DNA from: Saccharina japonica
Taxonomy: Eukaryota > Sar > Phaeophyceae > Laminariales > Laminariaceae
Reading direction: 5' to 3'
Assembly: GCA_008828725.1 (NCBI GenBank)
Contig: MEHQ01000756.1
Span: 8,240-72,239 of the forward strand
Length of the DNA stretch: 64,000 bases
Shown here piece after piece: positions 43,991-54,601 of the stretch. How positions within the stretch are numbered: position 1 is the stretch's first letter; each line of letters starts with the position of its first letter. The notes under the pieces were generated by a model. The model worked only from the letters and a program-made list of their open reading frames with translations, was not told the DNA's origin and made no database searches. The translations under genes were made by a program, and so were the position numbers.

Positions 43991-44965
43991 CCCGTCCTGA
44001 GCACAAAGAGTCCAGGGCTTGGTCCACACGGGGAATGGGCAGTTGGCTCCGCTTGCTGATTTTGTTCAGCTTCTTGTCGTTCACTATGATCTTCACACCT
44101 CCAGACTTCTTCGGGATGACCACCGGCGGGCTAGAATATGGCGATGTCGAGTGCTGAATCAGCCCAGCCGCAAGGTACTGGTCGAGGGTCGCTTCCACTT
44201 CTCTGGCCAAGATGGGGTTAATGCGTTGGGGCCGGGAAGTAACCGGAACCCTGTTTTCCGGGGCCGAAATCTCGAAAGAGGCATCAAATCGAAGGAGCCA
44301 AAGTCTGTTTTGGAGGCGGAGAACACACCGGGAAACTCGCAGAGCAGATCACCCATTTGTTCGATAACCGAGGGGGCCCACCCAGGGTCATGTAAGTCGA
44401 TGGCGATCTCCTTCAGGTGTGGCGGCAGTCGAGCCCAGACGCGCAGAATTGAAGAACGCTCGTCTTGTTTTATACGCGCGAGTAAAGCTGGCGAGGGTGA
44501 CGTGCCGGCCGTAGCTGCTGCAGCTGGAGAGGGCGAGTGAGTGACAGCTGAAACCTGAAGGGGTGTCGGTTGGCCAAGACTGGAACCAGTAGGGTGCCTG
44601 TGGAGCCGTAAGGCGCTCAGCGGAACACGCAAGAGCGGGGCGTCAGTGACCCCGATGAGGTCGGCCGGCTCGAGGCCGGTGACACCTGTAAGAGGAAGGA
44701 CCTGTCGTCCTGAGGCGACGAAGGGTTCCTGCTCCGGAAGAAGGCTCGACTGTGGGAGCATGTCAACAAGGTATTCGTCTGTCAGCGCAATGCAGCCGTT
44801 ACTGCGTACCGAGTTGACCTCAAGCAACTGAGGCTCGTTCGACAAGGTGACACCCACAGCATCGTCATACAGGAGGTCGAAACCATCGCCTGTACCTTTG
44901 GGGTCAATGGCATGAGCCGACACGCCTGCCGGGGCGTGGTGGAATATAGTAAGTTCTCCAAACAC
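43991..44965 (-). pseudogene. gypsy protease-RT linker and RT N-terminal part
   Basis: 44965-44159 covers the linker (EIAIDLHDPGWAPSVIEQ, CEFPGVFSASKTDFGSFDLM). After a frame change, 44210-43991 gives REVEATLDQYLAAGLIQHST and SPPVVIPKKSGGVKIIVNDK then KLNKISKRSQLPIPRVDQ, the fingers region of gypsy RT. The frame shift lies between about 44290 and 44210. Confidence 0.8.
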
Positions 44966-45390
44966 CCGATTGTCTTCTGGTCGGGGGAGGAGGGTGCGAT
45001 ACTAACGTGTGTTAAACGCATCCAGCTATCGCGGCCCAGCAGCACTGTATGCCGCATGACCGAAGGGAGAACCACACAGAACCACACTGCGAGGGGGCAC
45101 GTCGGCTCATCGGCGTGAAAAACTCGAACACTCAGACGGATTATGCTTGAGGTTTGCAAAGGGGGGGGTTCGGCGAAACCTCGCCAGGAGCGAGAAATGC
45201 ATGATTGCTCGCACACCGCCGAGGCGGCGCCTACTATTAATAGGAGCATACGGTCCAAAACGTCCCGGCGGATAAACGTTTGGGGGGAACCGGTGTCAAG
45301 GAGAGCCACGCACTTATAAGGTGTAATGACGCCCCCTCCACTATGTACGTATGGTATTTTAGTGGCGAACGAAGCGTCGTCTAGCGTCAC
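44782..45390 (-). pseudogene. gypsy aspartic protease
   Basis: YKCVALLDTGSPQTFI contains the catalytic DTG(S) triad of retroviral-type proteases, followed by RRDVLDRML. A second conserved stretch, HTVLLGRDSWMRL, matches the usual ..LLGRD.W.R motif. The protease would cleave the Gag-Pol polyprotein inside the particle. The frame breaks after WMRL. A G homopolymer at about 45161-45168 lies inside. Confidence 0.8.
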
Positions 45391-45816
45391 TATATGATAC
45401 CCCCAACAAGGCAGGGGCCGTGTTCTGACAACGCGAGGCCAGGACCGACGCCAGAAGGTATCGATAAAACTTCAGGGCTTTGATCGGCCGGCGTGTCCGA
45501 CGAAAAGGTCAAAAACTCCTAAGGAGGACCCTTGTAAGCACTGGCTGCGGTTAGCGAGACAAGCGGCGGCGCTGTTGAAATCTCGTGAGTCCTGGTGCTC
45601 CCGGTGGGAGGGCAGGATTGACGAAAGGGGGCGGGGTGTGCCAACCCGGCCTCACTTTCGCGGATTATCTCGCGAACGGCAGAAAGCGCCCCACCGAGCA
45701 AGTTTGACCCTCTCTACTTGCGGGGATCACTGGCCCTGGGATCGTCCGCCCGGGGGGCACTGCCCTACACCGGGTCTAGAGGGCTGGCTTCAGCCAAGAG
45801 TTTGGTGCCCGTGCTC

Positions 45817-46042
45817 TGTTCGTTTGGATCGTGTCAGCAACGACGGTTACAAACGTTGTAGAGGGTTGCGTATATATTCGCAGGCGTTATTATGGAATTC
45901 TTGCCTCGTGCGGGACGAGAGTTCGAGCACTCCGCTCTCTCTCCGCTCTCTCTCTCTCGCTCTGTCCTCTAATGCAACGACCTTAAAACATCTCATCAGA
46001 CTGCTGGGCAGTCAGGGCATCCAGATTTGCAATCTAGGAACA
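45817..46042 (+). repeat. 5' LTR of the copia element
   Basis: About 226 bp, TGTTCGTTTGGATCGTGTCA to GGAACA. It contains GTATATATTCGCAGGCGTTA and a CT-rich tract (45931-45963). It lacks about 160 bp present in the 3' LTR. Confidence 0.8.
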
Positions 46043-46097
46043 CACTAGTGGGTTGTCAAAAGCTTGACGTTGTCAGGTCTGGAACGAGAAGTCAAAT

Positions 46098-47410
46098 ATG
46101 GCTTCCGGGTCGCGCTCAAGACGAGCAAGCCCTTCCCAAAGATGAGGTACAACAGCTGAGAAGTGAGTTTCAGCTGGTGGTCGAGCATTGGCAAACGTCA
46201 ACGATGCATGCCATAAGGAGCATGATGACCGAGTTCATGACGGACAACGGCCGATCAGAGCCCAGCGGCGCTGAGGGCAGCGTTGCTGTAGGAGAGAGAC
46301 CAGCAGGGGCAGGAACCACTGCTGCATTCTCTGCTGTACGAGAAAATTCTGCTGCTGCTGGAGGCGTGGCAGAAGATACAGCAGCTGGAAGAAGAGACAA
46401 CTTTGCGTGGGAATGCCTCACGCAATCACGGAGCGACGGGACGCAGAGAGGCTGCTGTCCCTGTCAAGGCGGGCCCAGCCAGGGGCCAGCCTGACCAGCC
46501 AAGGAGGGCTGGCGAATGGGATGAATTCCCAGGCGGTGAGTTGGGTGTGGTTTTGATCTGCCCATCTCGCGCCATGTTTCCTACAAGCACAGCGCCGCTG
46601 TAGGGAATAGTCCAAGAAGGGCAAAACCCACTCCTGTAAGAGAGACTACTGCTGCATTGGAGCATGCATTGGCCAATCGGATACCGGCAGCGCCGAGAGT
46701 AGCGCTGCTGTAGGGAATAGCCCAAGAAGGGCAGGACCCACTCCTTTACGAGAGACTCTTGCTGCTGTTGGAGCAGCCATTGGCCAATCGGAGTCCGGCA
46801 GCGCCGAGAAAAGCGCTGCTGTAGGGAAGAGCCCACAAGGGGCAGACCCATCACTGCTGTACGAGGTACTACGGCAGGAGAGAGATGGATTTTTCGTGAT
46901 GATGACTCGCGGGATTTCGGGTCGACGGGACGCGGGAAAACTGCTTCTTGTCGAGGTTGGCCAGCCAGGGGTCAGCCATACCGGCCAAGGAGGTCTGGAA
47001 AGAGGGGTGCAAACCCCAGCGGTGAGTCCCGTAGAGACTCAGCCGCGACTGCCGGTGGCAATGGCAGCAGCGCCAAGGCCACCGAAGGTAGTACTTTCGT
47101 AGGGAAGTGCTTCAAGTGTGGCAAGAAGGGCCATATGATCGCAAACTGTAGAGGAAGCGCGTGCAGTGGATGCAACGGACTGGGGCACTCTGCTGATGTT
47201 TGCCCCACGCCGAAAGAAGAGGCTGTGCTGTCGATGGCGAGCGAGGTTGAAGCAAGGGACGTTGATATGTGTACGGCCCAGGCTTCAGCTTTCAAGGCCG
47301 AAGAGACAGGCAAGTGCAGTGATGGTTTGGGCAGAATGGGGGAAGGAGAGTCGGCTTTTCAGGTAGGAGACGAGATTGGATCTGCGATAGTGGAGCGTCT
47401 ACTCACATGA
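46098..47410 (+). pseudogene. copia Gag with two zinc knuckles
   Basis: A likely start is ATG 46098 (MASGSRSRRASPSQR), followed within 50 bp by a stop. The frame continues one register over as KDEVQQLRSEFQLVVEHWQT, and so on. Near the C-terminus, 47105-47205 encodes KCFKCGKKGHMIANC and CSGCNGLGHSADVC, two CX2CX4HX4C knuckles. The frame ends at 47410 while protease starts in the -1 frame at about 47374, so an overlap of about 36 bp could have used frameshifting, or simply reflects decay. Confidence 0.75.
46589..46865 (+). repeat. about 111-bp tandem repeats inside gag
   Basis: GCTGCTGTAGGGAATAGCCC-type units start near 46590, 46702 and 46812, each followed by AAGGGCAG..CCCA, CTGCTG and GCCAATCGG. 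A diverged unit is visible near 46262-46350. Expansion of this Ala/Gly-rich segment explains much of gag's length. Confidence 0.75.
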
Positions 47411-47946
47411 CGCCCTCAGCAGATTGCATGCTCAACTACAGAGAATGCAACTTAAACTGCGCATCGCCGATGGTTCAACTCGCTCCATCGAAGGATACGG
47501 TGATGTTCGCTTTGTCTTTCGGTCCGGAAACGGTCCCGTGCAAGTGTTAATGACTAACGTTGCGCAGAGCCGTGCCAGATCTCCGCTATCACCTATTTTC
47601 CCAGCCCACTCTCGTCAAAAACGCCCACATTTTCGAGGGGCGCCTCTCGGTGGGGAATGTAGTCCGGCTCAAGCCAGAGCGTTCGATCGTGTTCCCGTTG
47701 AGTGGGACTCTGTACAGCCTTTACGGCTACCGGGTCGACGGCAGTACTGAGGAAAATTTATGTGCTGTACTCGCCCCAGGGCAACAGCCCAATAAGCCCG
47801 TGATCGACATCAACGACTGTCACTGCGCGGCTGGACATTCCCACGAGGTTCCACTCCGCAAGACCGCGGAGCAGCAAGGCATCGTCTTCGAGGGAAATCT
47901 GCTAGAATGCAGGGGGGTGCTCCATGGCCAAGGGGCTTCGCAATAG
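47374..47946 (+). pseudogene. copia protease and pre-integrase region
   Basis: At 47374 the frame reads DWICDSGASTHMTPSADCML, the copia protease DSGA catalytic motif. It continues LRIADGSTRSIEGYGDVRFV and VLMTNVAQ, then after a frame break VPDLRYHLFSQPTLVKNAHI up to 47946. The pre-integrase zinc region follows (INDCHCAAGHSHEVPLRKTA), with the expected His-rich motif altered. Confidence 0.8.
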
Positions 47947-48660
47947 CATCAAGCAGTCCACGCACACACGAGCAGGTAAGAAGCTCGGGAAGGTGTTTGT
48001 GGATTTTGAGTGGTCCCAGGGTGGTAGAGTCTCTCGGCAGGAAGCGATAAAATATAATTGTGCGCATTTAGTTTTCACGGTATACGTGGGTGTATTTTAT
48101 ACGCCATATATGTCAGACGCCGCAGAATCGATCGAGCAGTTCATCACGGACACTCGAGCAGACGATGTCCCTTCGAAAGTGGTCATCATCCGATCAAACG
48201 GGGGTGGTGAATTCCGAGGGGGGGGGGGGGGGGGGGGGATGTAGATCACGAGATATCAATAAGGAATTCACGACAGCTGACAGTCCCCAATTCGGCGAGG
48301 TAGCCGAGCGCGCGCTAGGCTTGATCGAGACGGCCGCAATGGTGGGCCGAATCGATGCTCACGGGCTTTATCCTGACGCGCACATACCCGCAACTGAGTC
48401 GTTGTGGGCCGAAGCGTCGCACTGGGCGTGCGATGCTTTGAACCGTACAGCAACCACCGCTGACCCTGAGAGCAAGTCGCCATACGAGCCGTGGTATCTG
48501 GTAACCCCCCCCCCCACCCCCCCCCGGTAGTAGTTCTACCTTTCCTCAAGCCTGGCTGCTGAACGGTGAAGAGGGAGAACAAGTCCCAAGCGAAAGCACA
48601 GAAGTGGTTTTACCTTGGCCCAACATTCAACTACCCCCGAGACTCGGTACGAGTGCTGAC
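47947..48660 (+). pseudogene. copia integrase core
   Basis: Contains KKLGKVFVDFE (first Asp), then IIRSNGGGEF, where the usual RSDNGGEF second Asp is Asn, and AERALGLIETAAM (Glu region). A 21-base G run at 48218-48238 follows the GGEF codons and throws the frame. The C-terminal portion reads FLKPGCCTVKRENK and KAQKWFYLGPTFNYPRDSVR before degrading. Confidence 0.8.
48218..48238. repeat. 21-bp G homopolymer in integrase
   Basis: An uninterrupted G run immediately after the GGEF-encoding bases. It destroys the reading frame. Other long C/G runs in this element are at 48505-48526 and 48766-48774. Confidence 0.9.
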
Positions 48661-49343
48661 TAGACACCGTACCGTGCTGATCACGCGGAATATCACCTGG
48701 TAGTGCGTATCGCCTGCACTACCTGTACCTGCCCAGTCGAGTGACTCCCTGTCTGTGGAAGAGGGGGGGGGGGGCCGAGGTAGTCGATGGAAACACGTCG
48801 GATCGAGGTTGTGTGGGGGGGGTGGGGCATGAGCTGGACGATGGTCTGGCTCGCCTGAACGACCTCGAGTTGACGTGGGGGGTCGATCTGGACGCGTTTT
48901 TGGAGGAGCGCGCCCAGTAGGCACTTGCCGCCGGTAATGCCGGCGACGGGACAGCAGAGACGATGGGTCCGTCTCAAGGGGGCGCGGTGGACTCCTCGTC
49001 GGTCCCGATAGGGAGGGTCGAATCAGCCGAGACGATGGGTCCGTCTCAAGGGGGCGCGGTTGACGAGTCCTCGGCCCCGGCAGGGAGGGCCGAAAGCGAC
49101 CCGGCCGAAGCATCAACCTCCAACACCGTCTAAGGGAGCGGTGAGGATCCACCCGCGGTCCTGTCGGGGAGGGCAGTTCACGAGCTCAGTAGCTGGGGAC
49201 GGCTCCCCGCGACAGCAAGGGGCCGGACGCGGGGTCAGAGCCAGCGCTTGGAGGGCGAACCTGCTGGATATCAGCCAAGGATGAAGCCTTAGGTCGCGGA
49301 CGCGCTGTTCACGGCAGCGGTCGAGTGGGCAAAGTCTAGGAGT

Positions 49344-50283
49344 ATGCTGAAGACTATGTCTTGGACGACGGAGGACACACTGGCTCTGATGGCTGGAGGA
49401 CCTGCTGTGGAGAACAAAGGGGAGTTAAGCGTGCGCATGCCGAGTGGAATCCCGGAAGAAGTAGAACGGCCCCCGCAGTCCGTAGCAGATGTCGAGCGTT
49501 CTGAATACAAAGCGGCGCGGCAAGAGGCCATGAATATTGAGTTGGACGGTTACAAACCGACACCGCCACAAGGGCGGAAATCTGTAGATGCGAAGTGGGT
49601 GTTTATCAACAAGACGGGCAAGGATGGCCTGATAGTAAAGGCAAAAGCTAGACTTGTGGCTAATGGGTTTAGCCAGGTGCAGGATGTAGATTACCTTCAA
49701 ACATTCGCATCAACTCTCTCGTCACCGTCAGTGTAAATTATGACGGTTGTTGCTAATGAACACGGTTTGAAGATTTTCCATTTAGATCACACAAGATTTT
49801 TCTCGCGCGAAACTCGACGCCGAGATATACACGAAACTCCCCAATGGATGTGGTAACATGTCAGGCAAGATCGTTCGCCTCAACCGATCGCTGTATGGTC
49901 TGAAGCAGAGTAGACGGCAGTGGGCCGGATTATTGGTAAAGACCGTGGTAGAGTACGGTACGGAGCAGTGTAGAACTGATCCGCGTGTTTTTCGCATTGT
50001 TGTGGACGGCAAGGTAAAAGTGATTATGGTTGTTTATGTACATGACATCGTGATTGCAGTATCGGACGAGACATGCAGAGATTCCCGTGCCGCGTTAGTT
50101 ACGAAGTTCTCCACTAGCAACCTCGGCGAACGGACTTGGTGCACTGGTTGTGATTTTGAACGCGACTGGGAATCGGGGACATTGGGTATTACGCAAAATA
50201 CGTTTATAGAGAGCATGCTGAATCGTTTTGACGTGCACTCATCATCTGATACTTCCTCTACCCCCGGTATGGGACTACTGTAG
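49344..50283 (+). pseudogene. copia reverse transcriptase
   Basis: 49344-49736 has DAKWVFINKTGKDGLIVKAK, ARLVANGFSQVQDVDYLQTF and AST. After a TAA at 49734 and a frame change, IMTVVANEHGLKIFHLDHT keeps the first catalytic Asp. From 49858 the frame reads GKIVRLNRSLYGLKQSRRQW and VIMVVYVHDIVIAVSDE. The YVDD box is YVHD here, one GAT-to-CAT change of a catalytic aspartate. The copy is therefore inactive on several counts. Confidence 0.85.
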
Positions 50284-50336
50284 TAGGTTCTCGAGAGGAA
50301 GGCAAATCTGGCGGAGACTGGCCGCACAGGGAGGCT

Positions 50337-50967
50337 GTGGGCAGTTTGATGTGGCTGTCGACCATGGCGAGGCCGGACATCTCCAACTATGTGCGTGCTG
50401 GGGCGCGCCACTTTCACAACCCTACTGAGAGGCCCTGGAAGGCAGTTGTGAAGATGATGGCATACCTTCACGGGGCGAGGTTTTTGGGATTGCCTTTCTG
50501 CGGGGCTCGGGGTTCGATTTGACTGCGTATATTGATGTTGATTATGCTCATAAATCGAACGATAGGCGCTCGGTATCGGCAACGGTAATTGCCCGGGGGG
50601 GTGCGCGGCCGTCAGTTGGGCAAGTAGCACGCAGAGGTGTGTTACGTTGTCCACAGCAGAGGCAGAGTACGTCGCCCTAGGTGAACGGATGAAAGAGGCT
50701 TTGTTTACGGGCGCAGTGCTACTTTTTTCTTGTCCAGAGCTAAGCGGATCAGGTGTCCGGGTTTTTGAGGATAACCAGGGGGGCATAGAGTTGGCTGAGA
50801 ACGCTCCTAGTTCTGCTCGGAGCAAGCACATCGACGTGCTCTTTCGTTTCGTCGGAGAGCTACCTCGGGCGAAGAAGATCGACGTTCAGTTTGTTGCTTC
50901 GAACGAGCAGCACGTGAACATATTATCCAAACCCCTTGCGACAACCCCCTTTCAAGTATCACCGTAG
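50337..50967 (+). pseudogene. copia RNase H domain
   Basis: MWLSTMARPDISNYVRAGAR and WKAVVKMMAYLHGARFLGLP are the connection region. AYIDVDYAHKSNDRRSVSAT, STAEAEYVALGERMKEALF, VFEDNQGGIELAEN, SKHIDVLFRFVGEL and VNILSKPLAT form the RNase H. Frame breaks occur near 50520 and 50635. It is followed by a roughly 340-bp non-coding 3' region before the LTR. Confidence 0.85.
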
Positions 50968-51310
50968 GTTCTTGTTGAATATACCGTTGGAGGATGAGTA
51001 TGGGGCATGCGCATTATCGGGTGTACCATGTTGGAAGGATGCGAGGACTAATTTGTAGGTCGCCACCCCGCGCTACTTTGAGGGGCATGGTGGTGAGTAG
51101 GGCACCACTTGGCATCTTATTTTTTGGCCATGGTCATCGTTTGGAATGCGGCCGTAGTTTCAACTGCAACGGTTTGGAGTGCTGGAGTTATACAGGGGGT
51201 TTTGGCCCGGTGACCGGGTTTCCTCCCGCAGGACTGTTGTTGGCTGTTAGGTCCTAGCTTGTCTTGGATGTCCGCTCGGTCTTGTCATGGCTGTCAAGAG
51301 CCAGGGAGGG

Positions 51311-51699
51311 TGTTCGTTTGGATCGTGTCAGCAATGATGGAAAAGATGATGACCATAATGCGCTAGATGCTCAACAGCAGGTATATAGGACACGACACGA
51401 TGAAGCGCATTCGATTAAAAGGAAGTCATGGAATTTAGATTTCACCTTCGAGGGACACGTTTTATTCAATTCATACTATTTCATGACAAAACATAAGTTT
51501 GACACGAGGGATATCTTGTAGAGGGTCGCGTATATATTCACAGGCGTTATTATGGAATTTTGACTCGTGCGGGAGAAGACTCCGCTCTCTCCGCTCTCTC
51601 TCTCTCTCTCTCGTTCTGTCATCTAATAATGCAACGACCTTAAAGCGTGTCATCAGACTGCGGGGCAGTCAGGACATCCAGATTTGGAAACTACGAACA
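51311..51699 (+). repeat. 3' LTR of the copia element
   Basis: 389 bp from TGTTCGTTTGGATCGTGTCA to CGAACA. It matches the 5' LTR at both ends, with about 160 bp between 51340 and 51515 that the 5' LTR lacks. It shares the CT-rich tract at 51583-51619. Confidence 0.8.
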
Positions 51700-51709
51700 C
51701 CCTGGGCGA

Positions 51710-52460
51710 TGCCAACGAAGTTCCAGCGGTTTAACATAGTGATGAGACGATGGCGAACCCAAACAATGATAAAAGCTTGTCCCAGCGATCCCTATCAATG
51801 GCGCCCTTGCTGCGTGGTACTCGTAGTTGAATCTTCTTCCCAGAACTGTAGGACGCGTCGTCGCCGTCGTCGTTGATGTTGATGGCCAGATTGTTTTCGT
51901 CGTTCTCGGAAATAATGGAGTGAGCGCCGAGGGTAGAAGTAGCACAAAACGCCACCCTCCTGCGGGCGCGACGCCACCTGCTTCTCCTGCGTAGCAGTAG
52001 CAGTCAGCGTCGCTGTGGGAAGTAGTAGTCTTGTGGAGCGAGAACCATTTCTTCGTGTTGTTCCTTGCCTTTACTCCAGACTTTCTGCTCTTCTTCCTCG
52101 ATTGGCCGCTGTTCCGCTTGCCGTTGGTCTTGTCGGGCACGGCACAGCCGCTCTTAATTTGTCCCGCTTTACCGTCGTTCCGTTGTGACCGATGATACCG
52201 TTGAGCCCACAGGGTGCTGACTCCGCCGACATCACCCCGCCACGCCCCGGTGATAAACCTGCCCGTCGCCCTTGTTGCGCGACAAGTCTTCCAGGTAAAG
52301 ATGGCGAATGGTGGCCTGGATCTTCGGCAGATTAAACTCGGGATCCGTGTAGTAGGTCGTCAGCTTGATATCCCGGTTGTTTCTCCTAAAGTTCTTGGAC
52401 GGTGTGTCCTTGAAATGCCGCTCGGTGACGAGTTCCTTCCCTGTAGATACTGTAGGCCTC
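51710..52460 (-). pseudogene. relic of another copia gag
   Basis: On the minus strand near 52140 the translation reads CAVPDKTNGKRNSGQSRKKS, then KKWFSLHKTTTSHSDADCY, matching the post-zinc-knuckle region of the gag at 35187-36606 (AVPDK.., KWCSMHKTTTHADIECY). Upstream to about 52460, fragments of the LYLEDLS-type block are visible but frameshifted. It is a different element from the plus-strand copia that ends at 51699. Confidence 0.7.
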
Positions 52461-52610
52461 AGACATACTACACAGACAGACAGGGCTGCTGGCGGTCACA
52501 GTCAGTGCTTACGAAGTCTCCTGTAGCCATCAACTTTGGAAGGTTTGCTGCGAGCGCCGAAGCCTCAAAAAAGTTCAAGAAACGTGTGCAAGTAATTACC
52601 GTACAAAGAG

Positions 52611-52836
52611 CGTTGAGTTCACATAGGGGTGCAATCGTTTTCAGCAGCAGCGCTCGATTTTTCCGGAACGGGAAGAAGGTAGCCAATACCGAACAAGGTG
52701 TCTTCCTACTGTAGGAAAGATCTGGTCGAGAACCTTCCGAAAAATATGATGCTCGGCTGTACTGCTGTAGCCACCCTCACTGATGCCGAGAAAACTAGCG
52801 CCGAAAAAACGATCGCACCCCTGCGCGAACCCAACG
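52611..52836. mobile_element. 226-bp MITE (CGTTGRGTTC ends), copy 1
   Basis: Left CGTTGAGTTCACATAGGGGT then GCAATCGTTTTCAGC; right end on the minus strand CGTTGGGTTCGCGCAGGGGT then GCGATCGTTTTTTCGGC. About 35-40 bp of arm. The interior holds CCGAACAAGGTGTCTTCCT and CTGGTCGAGAACCTTCCGAA, shared with the larger relative at 62331. Non-coding. Confidence 0.8.
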
Positions 52837-53293
52837 ACAGTCGTATGATATGATGCTTACGCTTGAGGCAACGAAAACGACGACAACAGCGTATTTTCGT
52901 GCAATTAGTTGTTGTTTTGTCCTGGGACCTGGGACAGAGACACCCCCGGGCATGCCCGGCGTAAAGATCATTATGATGAGGAGGGAGGTGGCTGTGTTGA
53001 TCTTGTGAATTGCTCCTCACAGGGCAAACTATGCCAACTGCCAACTGGCGAACCGACAACGGCGCCCGAACGGGCGAAAAAGGGAAACCGCGACACGTAA
53101 AAAAGTGAAACGGTTACGGTTACGTCCCCGGGGTTTCAATGCTAGCGCGTGTAGGTTTTGGTTCTGAACTTAAGTCTTGTTTCGCGTCATTTGATCTACG
53201 AAGAGCAAGGGTGCGTGGTACCGAGTATCGGCTACTGCTGCACAGGCAGAGCTACCTATAGAGCTGCTGCTGCTGTTGCTCCAAAGCGAAAGC

Positions 53294-53653
53294 ATGGCCA
53301 AGACCACGGCATCCCTTGTGGGCGTTGTGGCCCTCCTGTTCGCAGACCCTGCTGCTTGCTTCGTCCCGGCACACCCCGCAATATCGTTCAAGCAGGGTGG
53401 TGCCTGTAGTGCTCATGTCTGCGTCGATAGTATGCGAAACCGAGCCACGAGAGCAGGAACAACGACGGCAGAGGGACGAAGAAGACCTCGACATGTCGCG
53501 CGTCGAGCAGGGCCAGGCGAACCAACAAGGATGGCTGCTGAAGGTGGAGGAGGAGGAGGAGCTGCGGCGACGGGGGTGGAGAGGAAAACGGTGGCAATTG
53601 AGGCGTCGGAAGGAGTGCCTCGCGGCCCCGAGGGAGCTATCAAACTGACGTAA
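53294..53653 (+). CDS. candidate plastid-targeted protein, first exon
   Basis: ATG 53294 opens MAKTTASLVGVVALLFADPA then ACFVPAHPAIS. A short polar start, a hydrophobic core and a small-residue A-A-C followed by F-V-P match the bipartite presequence of heterokont nuclear-encoded plastid proteins (signal peptide, Phe at the cleavage point, then a Ser/Thr/Arg-rich transit peptide). Residues 30-90 are Arg/Gly/Ala-rich without acidic clusters, as expected of a transit peptide. The frame ends in a TAA at 53651-53653 overlapping ACGTAAGG, so the exon may instead splice at 53649/53650 (phase 2). No downstream exon was recognised; repeats and a TIR element follow. The mature part (VERKTVAIEASEGVPRGP) is too short to name. 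Confidence 0.45.
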   Translation: MAKTTASLVGVVALLFADPAACFVPAHPAISFKQGGACSAHVCVDSMRNRATRAGTTTAEGRRRPRHVARRAGPGEPTRMAAEGGGGGGAAATGVERKTVAIEASEGVPRGPEGAIKLT

Positions 53654-54342
53654 GGTTCACCGCGAGTGTATCGGTATCTCGCCTTCATGCCTTCACGTAC
53701 ATATACAGACAAGTGTACTGCTGTGTCCGTTTCAAGCTCAAGTACGAAGCTAGAAGGTATACAGCAGCAGCAACAGCAGCAGTGCGGCAGTATGGGGATT
53801 CACAGAAACCTGCGCAGCCTTCATTCTGCTGTGTGTCTTTCACAAGCTCAAGGTCGCACAGCAGCTCTATGATCGCCTGGTACGTAAGTCGTAGCTATAT
53901 TGGAATTATATATACATAAAACGGTATACCGGGGGTATTTGTCGCCACTTTACGGTACAGGGGAAACCAACTCAATAAAACACCTTACATCGGCGGCACT
54001 GATTATTAATAGCTCGTAAAACACCCCTGTACCACGATATTATCAATGTATGGCGTGCAAAATACCGACCGATCCGCCCATCAACGTCAACCCCGTAAAA
54101 AAATGAACTCTACGAGACAAACACCAAAAACACGCCCCTCGGAACAACCACACACGTACTCGTATACACAACCAACAGGGCAATGTCGGGGGTCAGAGAG
54201 TTACTCACATTGCTTGGGCCATCTGCAGTATGTTGAAACCCTTTGGCCCCCTTCGTGCTCACCACATGGATATAACAACGCCCACACCATGGCTGTCTAC
54301 GTACTGTAGGTCCAAGTAGTTCCGAATAACCTACGAGGACTA

Positions 54343-54601
54343 CTGTCGGTATCAAATGAGACTACCGTATCACACGGGTGATAAGATGACACACCCCCTA
54401 GGACGAATTTCCGAGCCGGTTTTCTCCAAACCCAGGGAGGTACGAGTACACACAACGAAAATAGTGGCTGTGAAAATATCTCGACGATGATATTTCCATA
54501 CACGCATCGCTCGGTGTTAGCACCTTCCCCACTTGTCAAGAGAAAATCCGTCCGAGGGTGTGTGATATATTACCACCCGTGTAATACGATACTACTACTG
54601 A
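54343..54601. repeat. nested inverted repeat inside the TIR element
   Basis: GAGACTACCGTATCACACGG..GACACACCCCCTAGGACGA (54358-54404) is the inverse of TCCGTCCGAGGGTGTGTGAT..CCACCCGTGTAATACGATAC (54546-54594). Arms are about 58 bp at roughly 80% match. The 177-residue ORF starts inside the loop and crosses the right arm. Confidence 0.65.

Larger units (their letters stand above)
39652..45700 (-). mobile_element. Ty3/gypsy retrotransposon, pol region, degenerate
   Basis: On the minus strand the domain order is protease (45.3 kb), RT (44.3-43.2), RNase H (43.1-42.7), Pro/Ser-rich spacer (42.6-41.8), integrase (41.7-40.85) and a C-terminal module (40.6-39.65). RT before integrase is the gypsy arrangement. 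The frame changes many times and a MITE splits RT. Gag and LTRs are not visible: the right end stops near 45.7 kb, about 0.1 kb before a copia LTR, and no LTR was identified near 39.6 kb. Confidence 0.85.
45817..51699 (+). mobile_element. Ty1/copia retrotransposon, LTR to LTR, degenerate
   Basis: A 5.9-kb element with the order LTR, gag, protease, integrase, RT, RNase H, LTR; integrase before RT defines copia. The polypurine tract AGCCAGGGAGGG directly precedes the 3' LTR. After the 5' LTR, TGGGTTGTCAAAAGC may be a degraded primer binding site. No target duplication was found. All coding domains carry stops, frameshifts or homopolymer expansions. Confidence 0.88.

Noticed and set aside
45931-45966. 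CT-rich tract as a promoter element of a host gene
   Set aside because: It lies inside the copia LTR and is repeated in the 3' LTR, so it belongs to the element.
48631-49152. 173-residue minus-strand ORF with repeated RPLETDPSS
   Set aside because: Antisense to a tandemly repeated, degenerate part of the copia integrase C-terminus (GACGATGGGTCCGTCTCAAG repeats).
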